Shown here: piece by piece, positions 43,902 through 53,072 of the stretch
Layout of the letters: each line of letters opens with the position of its first letter
How positions within the stretch are numbered: the stretch's first letter is position 1
Source of the DNA: Allobosea sp.
GTDB lineage: Bacteria; Pseudomonadota; Alphaproteobacteria; Rhizobiales; Beijerinckiaceae
Length of the DNA stretch: 64,000 bases
NCBI RefSeq assembly: GCF_017308015.1
Contig: NZ_JAFKFW010000002.1
Coordinates: 124,001 to 188,000, forward strand
Reading direction: 5' to 3'
Notes under the pieces: generated by a model
What the model was told of the DNA's origin: nothing
The model's input: the letters and a program-made list of their open reading frames with translations, nothing else
Database searches by the model: none
Position numbers and translations under genes: made by a program

Positions 43902-46900
43902 TCACTCCGCCGGATGCGTGACAGCCGGAGGCGCATGCTTCGTGCCGCGCACGTAGCCGCCGAACTTCACGAGCCCTTCCGAAAGCCTGTCCATGTAGAG
44001 GAACAGGACGGGCGTGATGAACAGCGTCAGCACCTGAGAAATCATCAGGCCGCCAACCACTGCGATGCCGAGGGGCTGACGCAGCTCGGCGCTCGCACCG
44101 GCACCAAGGGCGATCGGCAAGGTGCCCATCAGCGCCGCCAGCGTCGTCATCAGGATCGGCCGGAACCGCATGAGGCAGGCCTGGTGGATCGCCTCCTGTG
44201 CGCTCCGGCCTTCGCGCCTGAGCACCAGCGCCACGTCGATCATCATGATCGCGTTCTTCTTGACGATGCCGATCAGCATCAGAAGCCCGATGATGGCGAT
44301 GACCGAGAGCTCGAGGTCGAAAAGCCTGAGCGCACCCAGCGCACCGACCGCCGCCGACGGCAGGCCGGTCAGGATGGTCAGCGGATGGATGAAGCTCTCG
44401 TAGAGGATGCCGAGCACGATATAGATCGTCAGGATCGCACCGGCGATCAGCAGGCCCTGATTGGCGAGCGAATCCTGGAAGGTCTTGGCCGTTCCGGCGA
44501 GCGTGGTCGAAATCGACTTCGGCAGGCCCAACTGCTCCTTGATCGCCTCGATGCGGTTGACGCTGTCCCCGAGCGCGACGCCGGACGGCAGATTATAGGA
44601 GATCGTCACCGCCGGAAGCTGGCCGAGCTGGTTGACCGTGAGCTGGCCGGCCGTGCGTTCGATCCGCGCGATGGCGCCAAGCGGCACCAGCGTGCCGGAC
44701 TTGGTGCGCACGCGGATCGCGTTCAGCCGCTCGGGCGTCCAATGCTCATTCGGATTGAACTCGACGACGACATTGTAGCTGTCACCAGCCGTATAGATCG
44801 TCGAGACCTGGCGGACGCCGAAGCCGGAATAGAGCGTGGAGCGCAGGATGTCCGAGCCGACGCCCAGCGCATTCGCCTTGTCGCGATCGACCACGACCGT
44901 CGCCTGCAGGGCGTTGTTCTGGAGATCGGTCGTGACGTCGGCAAAGACGGCGCGGTCCCGGCTCATCGCATCGGCCAGACGCAGCGACCAGTCGTTCATC
45001 GACGCCTGGTCAAGCCCCTGTACGACGAGCTGGTACTGGCTCTTCGAGGAACGCGCGCCGATATTCAGGTTCTGGACGGGAACCATATAGGTGTTGATGC
45101 CCGCCACCTGGCCGAGGTCGCGACGCAGCGAACCGAGGACCTGCTGCAGCTTGGGGCGCTCGTCCAGCGGCTTCAGCTCGACGAAGAGGCGCCCCGAATT
45201 GAGCGCGCTGCCGCCTCCGCCATTGCCGCCAACCGACGAGGCGACATGTGCGACATAGGGAGACTTCCGGAAGATGCCGGCGACCTCGGCCTGCAGCTTC
45301 TGCATTGCCTCGAAGGAGATATCCTGCCGCGCCTCCGTCGAGACCTGAAGCTGGCCGATATCCTCCTGCGGGAAAAAGCCCTTCGGTGTCGTCTGCAGCA
45401 GCCATACGGTGCCGGCCATGGTGAGGAAGAAGGCGAGCAGCATCAGGGGCTGGAAGCGCAGGCAGAACTTCAGGCCGGCATCGTAGCCCGCGAGCAGCGT
45501 GTCGAAGCCCTTCTCCAGCCAGCGGCCGAGCGCGTTCTCCTGATGATACTCGGAATAACCCGAGAGCAGCCGCGAGCAGAGCATCGGCGTCAGTGTCAGC
45601 GAGACGAAGGCGGAAGCCAGGATCGAAACCGTGACCACCACCGCGAACTCGTTGAAGATGCGGCCGATGACACCGCCCATCAGCAGCACCGGGATGAAAA
45701 CCGCGACCAGCGAAAGCGAGATCGAGATGATGGTAAAGCCAATCTCGCCAGCACCCTTCAGCGAGGCCTCGTAGGCGGAGAGGCCGTCCTCCTCCATGTG
45801 GCGGACGATGTTCTCGAGCATGACGATGGCGTCGTCGACGACGAGGCCGACCGAGAGCGTGAGTCCCAGCAGCGAGATGTTGTCGATGGAGAAATTGAGC
45901 AGATACATCGCGGCGAGAGTGGCGATGATCGAAATCGGTACCGCGACGGCCGGTATGAAGGTCGCCGCGATGCGACGCAGGAACACGAAGATCACCATGA
46001 CGACCAGCACGATGGTGAGCAGCAGCGTGAACTGCACATCGTCCACCGCGTGGCGGATCGAGGTCGAGCGGTCGTTGAGCAGCGACAGGGAGGCCGCAGC
46101 CGGCAACTGGGCCTCGAAGGCGGGAATCATCGCCTTGACGCGATCGACGACCTCGACGGTGTTGGCATCCGGCTGGCGCTGCACCGCGAGCACGATCGCC
46201 GGAGTGCCGTCATAGGTGCTGCGGGTCTGGGTGTTCTCGACGGAATCGATCACTTTGGCGACATCGCCCAGTCTCACCGGCTTTCCCGAGCGCGTGGTGA
46301 TGATGACATTGGCGAACTGCGCGGCGTCGGCGAGCTGTGTCTTCGCCTGGATGGTGAGTTGTTGGGCGGTGTTCTGGAGGGTACCGACCGGCGTGTTGGC
46401 ATTGGTCGCGGTGATCGCCGCCTGCAACTCGTCGAGGCCGATGCCGCGCGCGGCGAGCGCCGTCGGGTCGATCTGAATGCGCACCGCATATTTCTGGCTG
46501 CCCCAGATCAACACCTGCGCGACGCCGTCGACGGTGGAAAGGGCCGGCGAAATCACCTGCTGGGCGAAGGCGTCGAGCTGCGAGAGCGGCACCACATCGC
46601 TCTTCAGCGCCATCAGGATGATCGGCGCATCGGCCGGGTTCACCTTGCGATAGCTCGGCGGGGTCGTCATCTCGATCGGCAATTGCCGCTGGGTGCGGGT
46701 GATCGCGGCCTGAACGTCGGCGGCGGCCGCATCGATATTGCGGTTGAGGACGAACTGGATCGCAATCGAGGTCGAGCCCTGCGAATTCGTGGTCGAGATC
46801 GAATCGATCCCGGCGATGGTGCCGAACTGCTTGATCAGCGGCGTCGCGACCGACGTCGCCATCGTGTCAGGCGAGGCGCCGGGTAATTGCGCGGAGACGT

Positions 46901-47036
46901 TGACCACCGGGAACTCCGCGCGTGGCAGGGCCGCAACCGGCAGGAAGCGCCAGGCGAAAAGCCCCGCCAGAACCAGCGAGACCGACATCAGGATGGTCGC
47001 AACCGGGTGTCGAATGCAGAAAGAGGAGACGTTCAT
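43902..47036 (-). CDS. RND multidrug efflux permease, MdtB/MdtC-like
   Basis: A 1044-aa inner-membrane proton-driven pump with the 12-helix, two-large-loop RND plan. Visible features are FCIRHPVATILMSVSLVLAGLFAWRFLPVAALPRAEFP at the start, GASPDTMATSVATPL, ALTLSVGLVVDDAIVMLENI in helix 4 with the proton-relay Asp pair, and G-V-I-G-R-I-F-N-E-F. The second half has PLTILTGLPSAAVGALGALRLF and the C-terminal QPLGIAVVGGLMISQVLTLFITPVLFLYMD. The LPRAEFPVVNVSAQLPGAS stretch is closest to the MdtB/MdtC branch. It overlaps the adaptor stop by ATGA. An outer-membrane TolC partner is not in the window. Confidence 0.94.
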   Translation of the reverse strand: MNVSSFCIRHPVATILMSVSLVLAGLFAWRFLPVAALPRAEFPVVNVSAQLPGASPDTMATSVATPLIKQFGTIAGIDSISTTNSQGSTSIAIQFVLNRNIDAAAADVQAAITRTQRQLPIEMTTPPSYRKVNPADAPIILMALKSDVVPLSQLDAFAQQVISPALSTVDGVAQVLIWGSQKYAVRIQIDPTALAARGIGLDELQAAITATNANTPVGTLQNTAQQLTIQAKTQLADAAQFANVIITTRSGKPVRLGDVAKVIDSVENTQTRSTYDGTPAIVLAVQRQPDANTVEVVDRVKAMIPAFEAQLPAAASLSLLNDRSTSIRHAVDDVQFTLLLTIVLVVMVIFVFLRRIAATFIPAVAVPISIIATLAAMYLLNFSIDNISLLGLTLSVGLVVDDAIVMLENIVRHMEEDGLSAYEASLKGAGEIGFTIISISLSLVAVFIPVLLMGGVIGRIFNEFAVVVTVSILASAFVSLTLTPMLCSRLLSGYSEYHQENALGRWLEKGFDTLLAGYDAGLKFCLRFQPLMLLAFFLTMAGTVWLLQTTPKGFFPQEDIGQLQVSTEARQDISFEAMQKLQAEVAGIFRKSPYVAHVASSVGGNGGGGSALNSGRLFVELKPLDERPKLQQVLGSLRRDLGQVAGINTYMVPVQNLNIGARSSKSQYQLVVQGLDQASMNDWSLRLADAMSRDRAVFADVTTDLQNNALQATVVVDRDKANALGVGSDILRSTLYSGFGVRQVSTIYTAGDSYNVVVEFNPNEHWTPERLNAIRVRTKSGTLVPLGAIARIERTAGQLTVNQLGQLPAVTISYNLPSGVALGDSVNRIEAIKEQLGLPKSISTTLAGTAKTFQDSLANQGLLIAGAILTIYIVLGILYESFIHPLTILTGLPSAAVGALGALRLFDLELSVIAIIGLLMLIGIVKKNAIMMIDVALVLRREGRSAQEAIHQACLMRFRPILMTTLAALMGTLPIALGAGASAELRQPLGIAVVGGLMISQVLTLFITPVLFLYMDRLSEGLVKFGGYVRGTKHAPPAVTHPAE

Positions 47037-48226
47037 GAGCGTGCCCCCTCAGCAACCGGCGTGGCCTGCGGCGGCTTCTCGCCCGTCGCCGCACGCTCGC
47101 GCACCTGCGCGCCTTGCTTGAGGCGCATCTGGCCGTCGATGACGACGCGCTCACCGGGCATGATGCCCTCCGTCACTGCCGTACGGTCGCCTTCGCTGAG
47201 CGCCACCTTGATCTGTCGGATATCGACGGTCGAATCAGGCTTGATGACGAAGGCATAGGGCCCCTTCTGGCCCGTCTGCACAGCAACGGTCGGGATCACC
47301 GTGACGCCCGTGAGCGTCTCGGGGATGATCTCGACATCGACATACTGCCCGGGCCACAGGCTCAGATCGTCATTGGCGAAGGCGGCCTTGGCCGTGATCG
47401 TGCCAGAGGTGATGTCAACGGTGGAATCGACGAAATTGAGCTTGCCTTCGGTCCCCGGACGACCGGAATTCGGCACGCGGGCGGTGACGGGCACCGGTTT
47501 CGCCGCGGCGAGCGCGCCCTGCAAGGTCGGCAGTTCGCTCTCCGGCATGGCGAAGGAGACGCGCAGCGGCTTCATCTGGGTGATGGTCAGGAGGCCGGTG
47601 CCGCTGCTGTTGCCGCTGGCATTGACGAGATTGCCCGGCGTGACCTGAACCGTGCCGATGCGCCCGTCGATCGGCGCGGTGATGCGGGTATAGCTCAGCT
47701 TGAGCCGGTCTGCGTCGAGCGTCGCGTGGTCGGCCTGGATGCTGGCGGCGGAACTCTTCTCGTCGGCCGTCGCCTGGTCGACCTGGGCCTGCGTGCCGGC
47801 ATTTCGGGCAAAGAGTTGCTTGTAGCGATCGAGATCGGCGAGGTTGCGGGTATGGGTGGCCTCGTCGCGCGCCAGCATCGCCTCGTCCTTGGCGATCTGG
47901 GCCCTGATGTCGCGATCGTCGAGGGTGAAGAGCAGGTCGCCGGCCTTGACGAACTGTCCGTCCGTGACGTGCTGGGCCATGATCTGGCTGTCGATGCGGG
48001 AGCGAACGAGCACGCTCGCCGGCGTCTCGACGAAGCCGATGGCGTGCTTGCGCACCGGGAAATCGGCCTGAATCGCGGCGGCGGACACCACGGCAACCGG
48101 AGCGCCCTCGCCCCGCCCGCCGCGGGCCGTGCGCGCCGCCTCGGTTGAGCGCGAATGCAGATACCAGGCTCCGCCGGCCGCAAGGCCGACAGCGACGACA
48201 CCGATGATCAATCCCGAACGCTTCAT
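47033..48226 (-). CDS. RND efflux periplasmic adaptor (membrane fusion protein)
   Basis: A 397-aa MdtA-like adaptor. An N-terminal anchor or signal (SGLIIGVVAVGLAAGGAWYL) is followed by lipoyl half-motifs (VLVRSRIDSQIMAQHVTDGQFVKAGDLLFTLDDRDIRAQIAKDEA), a coiled-coil hairpin (RYKQLFARNAGTQAQVDQATADEKSSAASIQADHATL), and RITAPIDGRIGTVQVTPGNLV. Beta-barrel and membrane-proximal domains lead to PGERVVIDGQMRLKQGAQV. It lies between the MarR gene (14 nt) and the permease (4-nt overlap), forming a three-gene operon. Confidence 0.93.
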   Translation of the reverse strand: MKRSGLIIGVVAVGLAAGGAWYLHSRSTEAARTARGGRGEGAPVAVVSAAAIQADFPVRKHAIGFVETPASVLVRSRIDSQIMAQHVTDGQFVKAGDLLFTLDDRDIRAQIAKDEAMLARDEATHTRNLADLDRYKQLFARNAGTQAQVDQATADEKSSAASIQADHATLDADRLKLSYTRITAPIDGRIGTVQVTPGNLVNASGNSSGTGLLTITQMKPLRVSFAMPESELPTLQGALAAAKPVPVTARVPNSGRPGTEGKLNFVDSTVDITSGTITAKAAFANDDLSLWPGQYVDVEIIPETLTGVTVIPTVAVQTGQKGPYAFVIKPDSTVDIRQIKVALSEGDRTAVTEGIMPGERVVIDGQMRLKQGAQVRERAATGEKPPQATPVAEGARS

Positions 48227-48240
48227 ATTCTGTCACTCGC

Positions 48241-48711
48241 TCAGGCTGCGTTGCCGGCAGAAGCCGACGCCTTGTCTTCGGATCGGTTGCGGGTCTGCTC
48301 GCGGATTGCCGACAGGGTTTCGAGCGCCGAAAAGATCGCAGCCTCATCGACTCCACCGAGCACCTCGTGGGCGATCTCGGTTCGTACCGCGTCGAGATCG
48401 TCGACCAGCTCCCGTCCCTCCGGAGTGAGGAAGAGACGATAGGCGCGCCGGTCGGCAGGATCCTCGCGGCGCTCGATCAGGTCCTGGCTCTGCAAGCGAT
48501 CGAGCAGGCGGGCGAGCGAGATCGGCTGCAAATCCATCTGCTCGGCGAGAGCGGCCTGGTTCAACCCCTCCTGTCGCCGCAAACGCGACATCACTCCCCA
48601 TTGCGCCCGGGTCGTACCGTGTTGGCGGGCGCGCTGCTCGACATAGGTCCTGAGCAAGCGCGAGGTTTCGACGAGCTGGAACATCAGTTCCCGCCGCAGG
48701 GGTCGTTTCAT
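48241..48711 (-). CDS. MarR family regulator of the efflux operon
   Basis: A 156-aa winged-helix regulator. The HTH is LNQAALAEQMDLQPISLARLLDRLQSQDLIER and the wing is REDPADRRAYRLFLTPEGREL, the classic D-x-R-D/A-x-R form. The start at 48711 (MKRPLRRELMFQL) is favoured because the 5 codons upstream include the ribosome site (GGGAGG). First gene of the MarR-adaptor-permease operon; autoregulation is likely given the palindrome upstream. Confidence 0.88.
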   Translation of the reverse strand: MKRPLRRELMFQLVETSRLLRTYVEQRARQHGTTRAQWGVMSRLRRQEGLNQAALAEQMDLQPISLARLLDRLQSQDLIERREDPADRRAYRLFLTPEGRELVDDLDAVRTEIAHEVLGGVDEAAIFSALETLSAIREQTRNRSEDKASASAGNAA

Positions 48712-48728
48712 CCACAGGCCTCCCAACC

Positions 48729-48742
48729 ATAAGCCTGCTTAT
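48729..48742. promoter_or_regulatory. Candidate MarR operator before the efflux operon
   Basis: ATAAGC-CT-GCTTAT, a perfect 6-bp inverted repeat with 2-nt spacer, sits 18 nt upstream of the regulator's ATG inside an A/T-rich stretch (TTATCATATG). It is well placed to overlap the promoter and block the operon. Short, so only moderate support. Confidence 0.5.
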
Positions 48743-48821
48743 CATATGTGAGATTACGGCATTTTCAGGTGCGATTTCCGGCAAGCTTCGGCTGAGCAGC
48801 CCCGTTCGCCCTCATCCGACG

Positions 48822-49613
48822 TCACAGTCCCGTGAAGACAGCCGGGCGCTTCTCCAGGAATGCCGTCACCCCCTCGCGGAAATCGGCGGAGACGGTCGTC
48901 GCACGGAAGGCGTCCCGCTCCGCATCGAGATGCGTCGCGAGATCGGCGTCCGGAGCTTGCGCCAGCAAGGTGCGGATGCGGCCAAAGGCGCCGGTCGGCC
49001 CCGCCGCGAGCTTGCGGGCGGTTGCCAAAGCTGCGTCGCGCGCCTCAGCGACCGGCACGACGCGATTGACGAGGCCGAGGTTCAGCGCCTCCCCGGCTCC
49101 GAAGGTCTCCGCCAGCAACGCAATCTCGCGCGCTCTGCGCTGGCCGCCGAGCCGGGCGAGGCGGTAGGTGCCGCCGAGATCGGGCGTCGCGCCGATCCGG
49201 GCATAGGCCATGGTGAAGCGGGCATCGTCGGCCGCGATGGCGAGATCGCAAGCGAGCGCGAGGCTGAAGCCGCCACCCGCAACGGCCCCTTGCAGGCACG
49301 CGACCGAGGGCTGCGGCAGGGCATCGAGCAGACGCAGCGCCGCGTGCAGCGGCGCCATGATCGCCTCGATGCCGGCCGCGATGTCGCTGCCGGAAAGGAA
49401 TTGCGAGACGTCGCCGCCGGCGCAGAAGGCCCGGCCATTGCCTTGCAGCAAGATGGCGCGCACGTCTCTGCTGGCCGCGATCGCCTTGATCTGCGCGAGG
49501 AAGCGTTCGGCCATCGGCGCGTCGATGGCGTTCAGCACCGCCGGCCGGTTGAGCGTCAGGATGGCGACGCCGCCGTCACGGGTAAGCTGAACGGAATCGG
49601 AAGCATCGGACAT
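48822..49613 (-). CDS. Enoyl-CoA hydratase/isomerase family protein
   Basis: A 263-aa crotonase-fold protein. The first oxyanion-hole segment is AILLQGNGRAFCAGGDVSQF and the second is QGAVAGGGFSLALACDLAIAADDARFTMAYARIGATPDLGG. The catalytic-glutamate region reads Y-A-R-I-G-A-T-P-D-L-G-G-T-Y, so the usual first Glu position is not plainly kept; function could be isomerase-like (compare PaaG). The start is ATG 49613. It is divergent from the flavin oxidoreductase. Confidence 0.85.
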   Translation of the reverse strand: MSDASDSVQLTRDGGVAILTLNRPAVLNAIDAPMAERFLAQIKAIAASRDVRAILLQGNGRAFCAGGDVSQFLSGSDIAAGIEAIMAPLHAALRLLDALPQPSVACLQGAVAGGGFSLALACDLAIAADDARFTMAYARIGATPDLGGTYRLARLGGQRRAREIALLAETFGAGEALNLGLVNRVVPVAEARDAALATARKLAAGPTGAFGRIRTLLAQAPDADLATHLDAERDAFRATTVSADFREGVTAFLEKRPAVFTGL

Positions 49614-49787
49614 GGCAGTCTCCGAGGGCGCGGATGGTCGCAGCAAGGCTAGCACCGGGATCGCCAGCCTCGCGAGACGCATCTGCACGCATCGGGCATC
49701 GCGTTTGCGCGAGAGCCTCTGGCCTTGATTGCAGGGCGGCTTCTAGACTGCCGGGGAAACCTACCCCTTTCGAGATACCGCATCGCC

Positions 49788-50879
49788 ATGAGCCAGCTCT
49801 TCAGCCCCTATCAGCTCGGCAGCCTAATGCTCGCCAACCGCATCGTCATCGCCCCGATGTGCCAGTACTCGGCGGATTCAGGCTGCGCCACGGACTGGCA
49901 CACCATCCATCTCGGGCATCTCGCGTTATCCGGCGCCGGCCTCCTCATCATCGAGGCGACGGCGGTCGAGCCGGACGGGCGCATCAGCCCGTTCGATCTC
50001 GGCCTCTGGTCCGACGAAACCGAAGCGGCGCTAGGCAAGGCGCTCGATTCGGCCCGGCGCTGGTCTGACATGCCGATCGCGATCCAGCTCGCCCATGCCG
50101 GCCGCAAGGCTTCGGTCGCGCAGCCCTGGAAGGGCGGCGGCCAGCTCGGCCTCGACCAGGGCGGCTGGACGGTCGAGGGCCCGTCGGAGCTCGGCTTCGA
50201 GACCTATCCGCGGCCACCTCGCGCCCTCACCCGCGACGATATCGGCCGCTTGATCGAGGCCTTCGCGGAATCGGCGCGCCGGGCCGTGCGGCTCGGCTTC
50301 GCCGCGATCGAGCTCCATGGCGCGCATGGCTATCTCATGCACCAGTTCCTCTCGCCGTTTTCGAACAGGCGCGAGGACGAATATGGCGGCTCGCTGGAAA
50401 ACCGCATGCGCTTCCCGCTGGCAGTTCTCGATGCAGTGCGGGCGGTGGTGCCCGCGGGCTATCCGGTCGGCTTCCGCATTTCGGGCACGGATTGGGTCGA
50501 GGGCGGCTGGGATATCGCGCAGAGCATCGCCTTCTCCGCCGCCGCCAAGGCACGCGGCGCCGATTTCATCGACATGTCCGGCGGCGGCCTGTCGGCGACG
50601 CAGAAGATCCCGCTCGGCCCGAGCTATCAGGTGCCATTGGCCCGCGCCGTCAAGCAGGCGACCGGCATCACCACCATGGCGGTCGGCCTGATCACCGAGG
50701 CCGAGCAGGCCGAAGCGATCATCGGCACGGGCGAAGCCGATCTCGTCGCATTGGCGCGCGGCATCCTCTACAACCCGCGCTGGCCCTGGCACGCGGCGGC
50801 GCAGCTCGGTGCCACCGTCAAGGCACCCAACCAGTATCTTCGCTCGCAGCCGAGGCAGTATTCCAAGCTGTTCGCCTGA
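49788..50879 (+). CDS. Old-yellow-enzyme NADPH:flavin oxidoreductase, YqjM-like
   Basis: A 363-aa FMN TIM-barrel ene-reductase that reduces activated C=C bonds. Landmarks: NRIVIAPMCQYSADSG, with the redox-tuning Cys of the YqjM class; IQLAHAGRKAS (substrate His); IELHGAHGYLMHQFLSPFSNRREDEYGGSLENRMRFPL; GLITEAEQAEAII; DLVALARGILYNPRWPWHAA with the phosphate-binding Arg. Start ATG at 49788; the 21 codons upstream in frame are not conserved-looking. The physiological role is typically detoxification, but the substrate is unknown. Confidence 0.92.
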   Translation: MSQLFSPYQLGSLMLANRIVIAPMCQYSADSGCATDWHTIHLGHLALSGAGLLIIEATAVEPDGRISPFDLGLWSDETEAALGKALDSARRWSDMPIAIQLAHAGRKASVAQPWKGGGQLGLDQGGWTVEGPSELGFETYPRPPRALTRDDIGRLIEAFAESARRAVRLGFAAIELHGAHGYLMHQFLSPFSNRREDEYGGSLENRMRFPLAVLDAVRAVVPAGYPVGFRISGTDWVEGGWDIAQSIAFSAAAKARGADFIDMSGGGLSATQKIPLGPSYQVPLARAVKQATGITTMAVGLITEAEQAEAIIGTGEADLVALARGILYNPRWPWHAAAQLGATVKAPNQYLRSQPRQYSKLFA

Positions 50880-50980
50880 ACCGCACCACCATCGCCGTTC
50901 CGGCTGGCGCTGCTGACGCAGCTTGTCCGGAGCGGCGAAAACACTTCAATTGCGCCGCCACTCCCACATCAGAGAGCTGC

Positions 50981-52474
50981 ATGACCGCTTATTCAGACCT
51001 CTCCACCCATTTCGGCCGCATCGCCGCGCTGTCGAACGCCGTCGGCATCCTGCAATGGGACAACGACGTGATGATGCCGAAGGGCGCGGCTGAGACGCGG
51101 GCCGAAAGCATGGCGCTGCTCCATGTCATGCGCCACGGGCTCTCGACCGATGCCCGTATCGGCGACTGGCTCGCCGAAGCCGAGAACGACGGCAACCTGG
51201 GCGCGTGGGAGAAGGCGAACCTGCGCGAGATCCGGCGCGTCTGGACCGTCGATACCGCCCTGCCCTCCGAATTGGTGGAAGCGTCGAGCAAGGCGATCTC
51301 GGCCTGCGAGATGCGCTGGCGGCAGGCGCGAGCCGATGCCGATTTCGCCGGGCTCCTGCCTTATCTCACCGAGGTTCTGAACCTGCAGCGCCAGATCGGC
51401 CGGGCCAAGGGCGAGAAGCTCGGCCTCTCGCCCTATGACGCCCTGCTCAACGATTACGAGCCGGGCGGCCGTTCGGCCAAAATCGACGCGCTGTTCGACG
51501 ACCTCGCCGCCTTCCTGCCCGATTTCACGCGGGAAGCGATGGCGGTGCAGGCGCGCCGGCCGGCGCAGCCCGCGCTGGAAGGCCCCTTCGCGACCGAAAC
51601 GCAGCGCGCACTGGGACTCAAGTTCATGGCGGCGCTCGGCTATGATTTCGAGCGCGGCCGGCTCGACATCTCGACCCATCCGTTCTGCGGTGGCGCCGAC
51701 AACGATGTCCGCATCACCACACGCTATGACGAGGCCGATTTCACCAAGGCGCTGATGGGCGTGCTGCACGAGACCGGCCATGCGCTCTATGAGCAGGGCC
51801 GGCCGCAAGCGCATCTCAACCAGCCGGTCGGCGCCGCGCGCGGCATGAGCCTGCACGAGAGCCAGTCGCTTCTGATGGAGATGCAGGCCTGCCGCTCGCG
51901 CCAGTTCCTGACCTATGCCGCGCCGCTGATGCGCGAGAGCTTCGGCGGGACCGGCCCGGCCTGGGAGAGCGAGGCGCTATGGCATCGCTATACCCGTGTC
52001 GAGCCCGGCTTCATCCGCGTCGATGCCGACGAGGTCACCTATCCCGCCCACGTCATCCTGCGCTACCGGTTAGAGAAGGCTCTGATCGCCGACGAGATGC
52101 CGCTCGCGGAACTGCCCGCAGCCTGGAACGCCGGGATGAAGTCCCTGCTCGGCGTCACCGTCCCGAACGACCGGCTCGGCTGCCTGCAGGACATCCACTG
52201 GCCGTCCGGTGGCTGGGGCTATTTCCCGACCTATACGCTGGGCGCGATGACAGCGGCCCAGATCTTCGATGCGGCCTGCAAGGCGGAAGCCGCGATCCTG
52301 CCCGGTATCGGTAAGGGCGATTTCAGCCCGCTGGTCGGCTGGCTGCGCGCCAATATCCACGGCAAGGGCTCGCTGCTGCCGACCGACGAGTTGCTCACCG
52401 AAGCGACCGGCGGGCCGCTCGACGCCGCCGTGTTCAAGGCGCACCTACGCCGCCGCTATATCGACGAGGCTTGA
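50981..52474 (+). CDS. Carboxypeptidase Taq (M32 family metallocarboxypeptidase)
   Basis: A 497-aa cytoplasmic zinc carboxypeptidase. The HExxH motif is HETGH at about residue 263 (MGVLHETGHALYEQGRP). The downstream HESQSLLMEM holds the third zinc ligand. Also present are LQWDNDVMMPKGAAETRAESMALL, the TRYDEADF segment preceding the active site and IHWPSGGWGYFPTYTLGAMTAAQ near the end. Start at ATG 50981 after AGAGAG. It is 101 nt downstream of the OYE gene on the same strand. Confidence 0.93.
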   Translation: MTAYSDLSTHFGRIAALSNAVGILQWDNDVMMPKGAAETRAESMALLHVMRHGLSTDARIGDWLAEAENDGNLGAWEKANLREIRRVWTVDTALPSELVEASSKAISACEMRWRQARADADFAGLLPYLTEVLNLQRQIGRAKGEKLGLSPYDALLNDYEPGGRSAKIDALFDDLAAFLPDFTREAMAVQARRPAQPALEGPFATETQRALGLKFMAALGYDFERGRLDISTHPFCGGADNDVRITTRYDEADFTKALMGVLHETGHALYEQGRPQAHLNQPVGAARGMSLHESQSLLMEMQACRSRQFLTYAAPLMRESFGGTGPAWESEALWHRYTRVEPGFIRVDADEVTYPAHVILRYRLEKALIADEMPLAELPAAWNAGMKSLLGVTVPNDRLGCLQDIHWPSGGWGYFPTYTLGAMTAAQIFDAACKAEAAILPGIGKGDFSPLVGWLRANIHGKGSLLPTDELLTEATGGPLDAAVFKAHLRRRYIDEA

Positions 52475-52609
52475 ACGATCTTCATTTTATTTAGTTAAAA
52501 CAAAAACTTAGTTCACATCCAATTGCCGGTCGGCCATGCAGCTATCGAGCTTGCATCGGAGCTCGCGAAGCAGGATGTCGGAGACGACCTCCTGCTTCGG
52601 TGACCGACC

Positions 52610-52924
52610 ATGACCCAGACCAAGTCCGCCCCCCGCATCGCGATCACCTATTGCTCGATGTGCAACTGGATGCTGCGCTCGGCCTGGCTCGGACAGGAAC
52701 TGCTCTCGACTTTCGGGCAGGACCTCGGCGAGATCGCGCTGATCCCGCGCACCGGCGGCATCTTCCAGATCCATTACGACGGCGAGCTGATCTGGGACCG
52801 CAAGGCCGATGGCGGCTTCCCGGATTCGAAGGTGCTGAAGCAGCGCGTGCGCGACCGGCTCGACCCCGAGCGCAGCCTCGGCCATGTCGACGGTCACACG
52901 ATGTCGGCCGACGCGGAGAGCTGA
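52610..52924 (+). CDS. SelT/SelW/SelH-family (Rdx) thioredoxin-like protein, Cys form
   Basis: A 104-aa protein of the selenoprotein W family. It starts with a strand and the CxxC redox motif Y-C-S-M-C (Cys15 and Cys18) where animal homologues have C-x-x-Sec. Then come a helix (LRSAWLGQELLSTF), GEIALIPRTGGIFQIHYDGELIWDRKADGGFPDSKVLKQRVRDRLDPERSLGH, the diagnostic E-L-I-W-D-R-K...F-P segment. There is no in-frame UGA, so no selenocysteine. Probable redox function, partner unknown. Confidence 0.85.
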   Translation: MTQTKSAPRIAITYCSMCNWMLRSAWLGQELLSTFGQDLGEIALIPRTGGIFQIHYDGELIWDRKADGGFPDSKVLKQRVRDRLDPERSLGHVDGHTMSADAES

Positions 52925-52954
52925 GGCTTTCCTTCCTCATCGAAACTATCCGCG

Positions 52955-53067
52955 GTCATCCCGGACAAGCGGCGTCAGCCGCGCCGATCCGGGTTCCATG
53001 CCTGAACCTCAATCGGAAGCGCTACGGAATGGATCCCGGGTCTGCGCTTTGCTACGCTTGGGATGAC
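52955..53067. repeat. Intergenic inverted-repeat element, copy 2
   Basis: The element begins GTCATCCCGG and ends CTTGGGATGAC, with inverted ends GTCATCCC/GGGATGAC. It has an internal GGATCCCGGGTCTGCGCTTTGC resembling the GGGTTCCGGGCTCTGCGCTGG inside copy 1 (20441-20591). It fills the gap between two convergent genes (SelW-like and thiE), the favoured location of such repeats, and could provide termination for both. Confidence 0.65.
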
Positions 53068-53072
53068 AGCCT

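Noticed and set aside
43839-46886. Open frame of over 1000 codons antisense to the RND permease
   Set aside because: The product is an Arg/Asp/His/Gln-rich mirror of a membrane protein gene, a well-known GC-frame artefact.
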